DNA of 10,367 nt from Conidiobolus incongruus B7586 (taxonomy: Eukaryota > Entomophthoromycota > Entomophthoromycetes > Entomophthorales > Conidiobolaceae): NCBI GenBank assembly GCA_000697335.1, contig JNEM01004074.1, positions 1 through 10,367 of the forward strand, in the 5' to 3' direction. Positions within the stretch are counted from its first letter, which is position 1. The number at the start of each line of letters is the position of its first letter. Under the pieces are notes generated by a model. It saw only the letters and a program-made list of their open reading frames with translations. It made no database searches and was not told the DNA's origin. Shown here piece by piece: positions 6,601 to 10,367 of the stretch. The position numbers and the translations under genes were made by a program.

Positions 6601-7326
6601 CTATTAATCTATTCTTAAAGCGCAAATTAGTATCAATCAAATGATAAATCAAAATTTAACAGAGAATACACTAGATTGAAAAGTGCAAGTTAACTAATAA
6701 AAAATTGAAAATAATTTATCATCCCAATTATTTTTTAAAAAAATTCAAAAATGGTGTTTATTTTTCAATTTCTTTATATGGTAATATTTTACACATTTTA
6801 TATTTTGTATTGTCGAAATTACTCTAAATTCATTATATTCATTTAAAATGAATAATATCAATATTAGTTTAATTCTATTATTTAATAATTAATCGTTCAA
6901 ACCTAGTTAAACCACTTTCAATTCAACCAAAATTTTGTTTTCATCATTGTATTAAGTAAATAAATCTCCCTTAATTCAGTTGTCCAGTCTATTCTAGAAT
7001 TAAGCAAACCATTTTAAATAATTTTAACTGATTATATGCTCCTTAATTAGGTAAATTAATTCCGAAAAAAATATAAGGTTATTGAAGTATTTATACAAAT
7101 TAGGGTTCTTGATAGATTGAATATTTTTAGATAGTTTAATAAAGCATTTTTTCGCTTAGAAAAACTGATTTTTTAAAAAACTTAACGACTCCATATATAA
7201 TTGATGACAGGTGGATAGTAATTTATTTTATCCAAGGTTCTTGATTTATTCAAAAATTATAATCTTAATTTTTAGATACTTCTAAATGCAGCATAACATA
7301 TAATATACTTTAACAGTATTAAATTA
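6601..7326. other. AT-rich DNA upstream of gene B
   Basis: No gene seen. It contains the patches collinear with the upstream DNA of gene A. Any promoter and the first leader exon of gene B should lie here if the leader intron is real, but no clear donor or TATA element stands out. Confidence 0.5.
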
Positions 7327-7602
7327 TTAAATATATTTGTTTTTATGATATCGCATATTTAAAATCTTTTGACTTAATCTATTATCAAAGATATGTAAAT
7401 AGTCAAGTACAGATACTATTTTTATCAAGTGTCTATTTAATAATCCCGTGTAATATATAAAATTTAATTGATAATTATTATAATGGTTTAAAATACCTTC
7501 TATGTACAATATATTTGGTCGTCCTAGAACCTGAATATCTGATTCTCCATGTATATTGCGTCTATTTGATTTTAGATAATTTATGAATGCTGAGTATAAA
7601 TT
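7327..7602 (-). CDS. possible gene fragment: 91-codon open stretch with exon-like core
   Basis: The minus strand is stop-free for 91 codons, from just after a TAA to a TAA at 7329-7327, which is long for DNA this AT-rich. The first third (7589-7497) is clearly richer in G+C and encodes a varied peptide including NYLKSNRRNIHGESD and QVLGRPNILYIEG. It is bounded by a good acceptor (TTTATACTCAG, AG at 7591-7590) and a possible donor GTATTT at 7496. A possible 81-bp intron (7496-7416) would keep the frame into SVLDYLHIFDNRLSQ. There is no ATG in the upstream part, so the start would have to be in another exon, which I did not find. I do not recognise the family. It could be one exon of a real gene, a relic, or chance. 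Confidence 0.3.
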   Translation of the reverse strand, partial: NLYSAFINYLKSNRRNIHGESDIQVLGRPNILYIEGILNHYNNYQLNFIYYTGLLNRHLIKIVSVLDYLHIFDNRLSQKILNMRYHKNKYI

Positions 7603-8938
7603 TTAGAATTTGAAATTCAGTTATTTTAAACAAATATATATGTGTTTTATGAATTTTGAAAAAATTTATTGAATTAGGACCATAATTTGTAAAATCATCT
7701 TTGATAACTTAATGATAATTATTACGTCATTTATCATAATATCATTTTTAATTTAATGTATTTGGTAATATCTTAATATTTTTTATTTTCTGTTTTAATA
7801 TTAAGTCTTAATGAAAATTGATCTATTTTGACGATTTGATTTTTTTCTATAACAGTTCTTATTTAAAATTCGATATATTATTAATATTTAACTAATCTTT
7901 GAATTAACACAATTGATATAAATGTTCAATAAGCATTTATTTTTATATTATGTATCAAAATCATCAATGTCATAATTAGTAATTGAAATCAAAAATCATT
8001 GATTTAAATTCATTACTAGTAAAATATTCAAAATAAAAAACCTATAAAACTTATTTGTCTGTTTATAATGATTAGGCTTTATCATTTTTTACTTAAACAC
8101 TGAATTAGTAAGTCTAAACAATAATGAATTGTGGGAAATAGATTCAACTGATTTCTCAATTATTGATTCTAAAATAGAAAATAAAATTTGAAATTTAATT
8201 AATAATAAGGTCAATTTTCCATATAAAGATACAGTTAAGCATCTCCAAATAATCTATAATTTTACATTATCATTTAAACAACTACTATTGGTTAGTAAAA
8301 ATATTCAAAAATACCTCCATATTGTAGTAATAAAGTGGGAAAAACTGTTTATAATAAACCAAAATTTAAGGAGTTTAACCAATTATACTCAGCTAATATT
8401 TTGAATATATTATTAACACATTATTGGTTGAGGGTAATATTATTTCATTTTTTATTATAACAAAAATTTGGTTGAAAATAAAATAACCAAAATATACTAT
8501 TATAAAAGATAAATATATTTCAAAGACAGACTTTTAATCCATGCAATGCATCTTAATAAAAATATACTTGATAAGGTTTTTCCAGAAAATTTCTATATAA
8601 AATTTATCTAAAACTATTTTATCAAATATTATTTTCAAAAGGGTGGCGTTTTTAATAATTAACAAATTAGATTTTTTACTTCAAAATACAAAATTTTATA
8701 TAATAAAAAAGGTAATTACGAATATGGTGAATGAAATGAAAGTTGACTTAATATTTATTTCTGATTTTAATTCTTATCGCTATAATTTTTTAAATAATTG
8801 GTTCAAAGGTTTAATTCATAAATAGTTTATAAAATTTAGTAATTCAATATTATTATCATAACATATAGAGTGTATTTTTCAGTCAAAATATTGCTTTAAG
8901 GCTAATTAATTCTCATACTATTTTAGGAAATATTAACT

Positions 8939-8962
8939 ATATATATATATATATATATATAT
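8939..8962. repeat. (AT)n microsatellite
   Basis: Twelve uninterrupted AT units. Confidence 0.95.
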
Positions 8963-9142
8963 TGTTTAATTATATAATATAAATTTTATCCAGTTGTCTT
9001 TGAATTTTTAAAAAAAAATGGAATGATTAATCATTAATCCTGATATTTATAAAATTAATTTAAATTTGAAATACTGATAATAACCTATACTACAAAGCTT
9101 TTTCAAAAATAGTATTAAAAATTTTAAGTATTACATATAACC

Positions 9143-9158
9143 CCTTAATTGATTAAGG
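9143..9158. repeat. short palindrome CCTTAAT-TG-ATTAAGG
   Basis: Perfect 7-bp arms with a 2-base centre, 16 bases before the ATT array. No neighbouring gene. Confidence 0.5.
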
Positions 9159-9173
9159 ATAAATGCTCAAAGA

Positions 9174-9174
<1 letters not shown>

Positions 9175-9213
<39 letters not shown>
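9175..9213. repeat. (ATT)n microsatellite
   Basis: Thirteen uninterrupted ATT units. This is the only trinucleotide array in the window and it is not inside a gene I can support. Confidence 0.95.
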
Positions 9214-10367
9214 TATTTCATATATCAAATTTAATTAATTAACCATGTTATTATATACTTGACATTTATATATATTAATTATAAGATACTGCTAAACTAT
9301 TAAATTAAATACTAAATAAGAAATCTTTTAGTATTACGTTATATGGCATTATTTTTCTTAATAAAAAATATTTATAAATTAAAATCAGCGATAAATATAT
9401 TAAAAAAAATATTATGAATAATATTTTTTTGAATTTAATAAATTCATTATAGAAATATGATACTGAGTAATTTCAAAATATAATAGTTTTAAGCCTATTT
9501 TATAATATTTGTTCAACCTGATTTATAGGTATATAGTATAATATTGATTATAATATTTCTCTTAAATATTAATACTTATATAATAATTCATAATTTCGAC
9601 AAGAGTTAAATCTATCTATTAAAGTAAAAATATTAAATATATTTTGTATATAAACACAACAGTTCAAAAGGTAAATTCGCATGATTTAATAAAACACTGT
9701 TTGATGTAAAATATTTATTTCAATGTTGTATTCATATTATATTAAATGATAAAGAATTATTTATTAACTCATTACGTATATATATACTATAAGGTTTTTG
9801 AAGAATTTCAATAAAAACTAATATTACTGGAAATTATCAATTTTTATAATTAATAAATTCAAATAAAAAATTTTACATTAAAATATAATATTAGGAGAAT
9901 TATTCTATATTAACTATCAATAAGTATTTACAAGTAACAATTTTTGGCCAAGATCTTTTCAATATATAATTTTGAAATACTTTTTAACTTACTTAAAATT
10001 GGAAAAACTAATATAGAAGAATTTTCTTATATAAAGCATCCTGAATTTATAATTAGCCAAAGAAATACATATCAAAGAAGTATTCAAATAATATTATAAT
10101 ATTTTAGTAAATATATTAGCATAGATTTGATATTCTAATATTACTTTCGTTATAATTTTAATTAAGTTCAATTTGAAATTAATTTAAAAATTCAATATAT
10201 TAGTGTATTATATTTTATTATAATATTTATTTATTATATTTAAATATATTTCTATAAAATATAATTTATGAATTGAAGTCTATAATATAAAGCTAAAAGA
10301 TATTAAGAATATTTTGGTAAATAAAATTAATTTTATAATAACTAAAGCATATATTATTTTGAAAAAA

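Larger units (their letters stand above)
5779..7160. repeat. diverged tandem duplication, unit 2 (contains gene B)
   Basis: This is the direct-orientation partner of the block at 1774-3160, about 4.0 kb to the right. Outside the genes the identity is patchy, with the best 30-base stretch about 80% identical and small indels shifting the offset between about 3,990 and 4,020. No third unit is visible at the next 4-kb step (around 9950-10367). Confidence 0.65.
7603..10367. other. AT-rich DNA without supported genes
   Basis: Nearly uniform AT-rich sequence with two microsatellites and one short palindrome. The longest frame noticed is about 60 codons at 8643-8825 on the plus strand; it lacks an ATG at its start, is biased to Ile, Leu, Phe, Asn and Lys, and shows no family resemblance. 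Confidence 0.55.

Noticed and set aside
8643-8825. 60-codon plus-strand frame
   Set aside because: It lacks an ATG at its beginning and shows the Ile/Leu/Phe/Asn/Lys bias of translated AT-rich DNA, with no motif.

Overview
The window is eukaryotic nuclear-type DNA that is very AT-rich (roughly four fifths A+T by eye) and gene-poor. It has short GT-AG introns and simple-sequence runs. Its only confidently recognisable genes are two paralogues on the minus strand, each three-exon and 131 codons long, encoding a stand-alone heat-shock-factor (HSF) type DNA-binding domain. AT-rich intergenic DNA, introns of 51-107 bp, a perfect TACTAAC-type branch site and tandem small transcription-factor genes would fit an early-diverging fungus such as Glomeromycotina (for example Rhizophagus). 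That placement is inference; the window contains no taxonomic marker.

Layout. 1-900 is AT-rich DNA with an (AT)n run. 900-1400 is a slightly GC-richer patch with weak exon-like frames on the plus strand. 1952-2505 (minus) is HSF-like gene A. 2600-5490 is long AT-rich spacer with a few palindromes. 5490-5760 holds a GC-rich patch and a possible isolated exon. 5949-6508 (minus) is HSF-like gene B. 6600-7300 is spacer homologous to the DNA upstream of gene A. 7327-7602 (minus) is a 91-codon open stretch with a GC-richer, exon-like first third. 7610-10367 is AT-rich DNA with two microsatellites and no gene I can support.

Genes A and B lie in the same orientation, about 4.0 kb apart. Patches of collinear homology at an almost constant offset (about 3,990-4,020 bp) occur on both sides of the genes, so they come from an old tandem duplication of a block larger than the gene. 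Inside this diverged duplication sits a 337-bp stretch (2261-2597 against 6264-6600) that is 96% identical. It covers the leader, exon 1, intron 1 and the first two thirds of exon 2. Exon 3 is only 76% identical and intron 2 is essentially unalignable. The edges are sharp, and silent differences go from 0 in the first 46 codons to 12 in the next 43. This is the signature of gene conversion between the paralogues.

Both copies are intact: conserved splice sites, no internal stop, identical exon lengths, and mostly silent changes through the recognition helix and wing. They look like functional genes rather than relics. Neither protein has the HR-A/B coiled coil that trimerises ordinary HSFs. 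Each is just the winged-helix domain plus a short basic tail.
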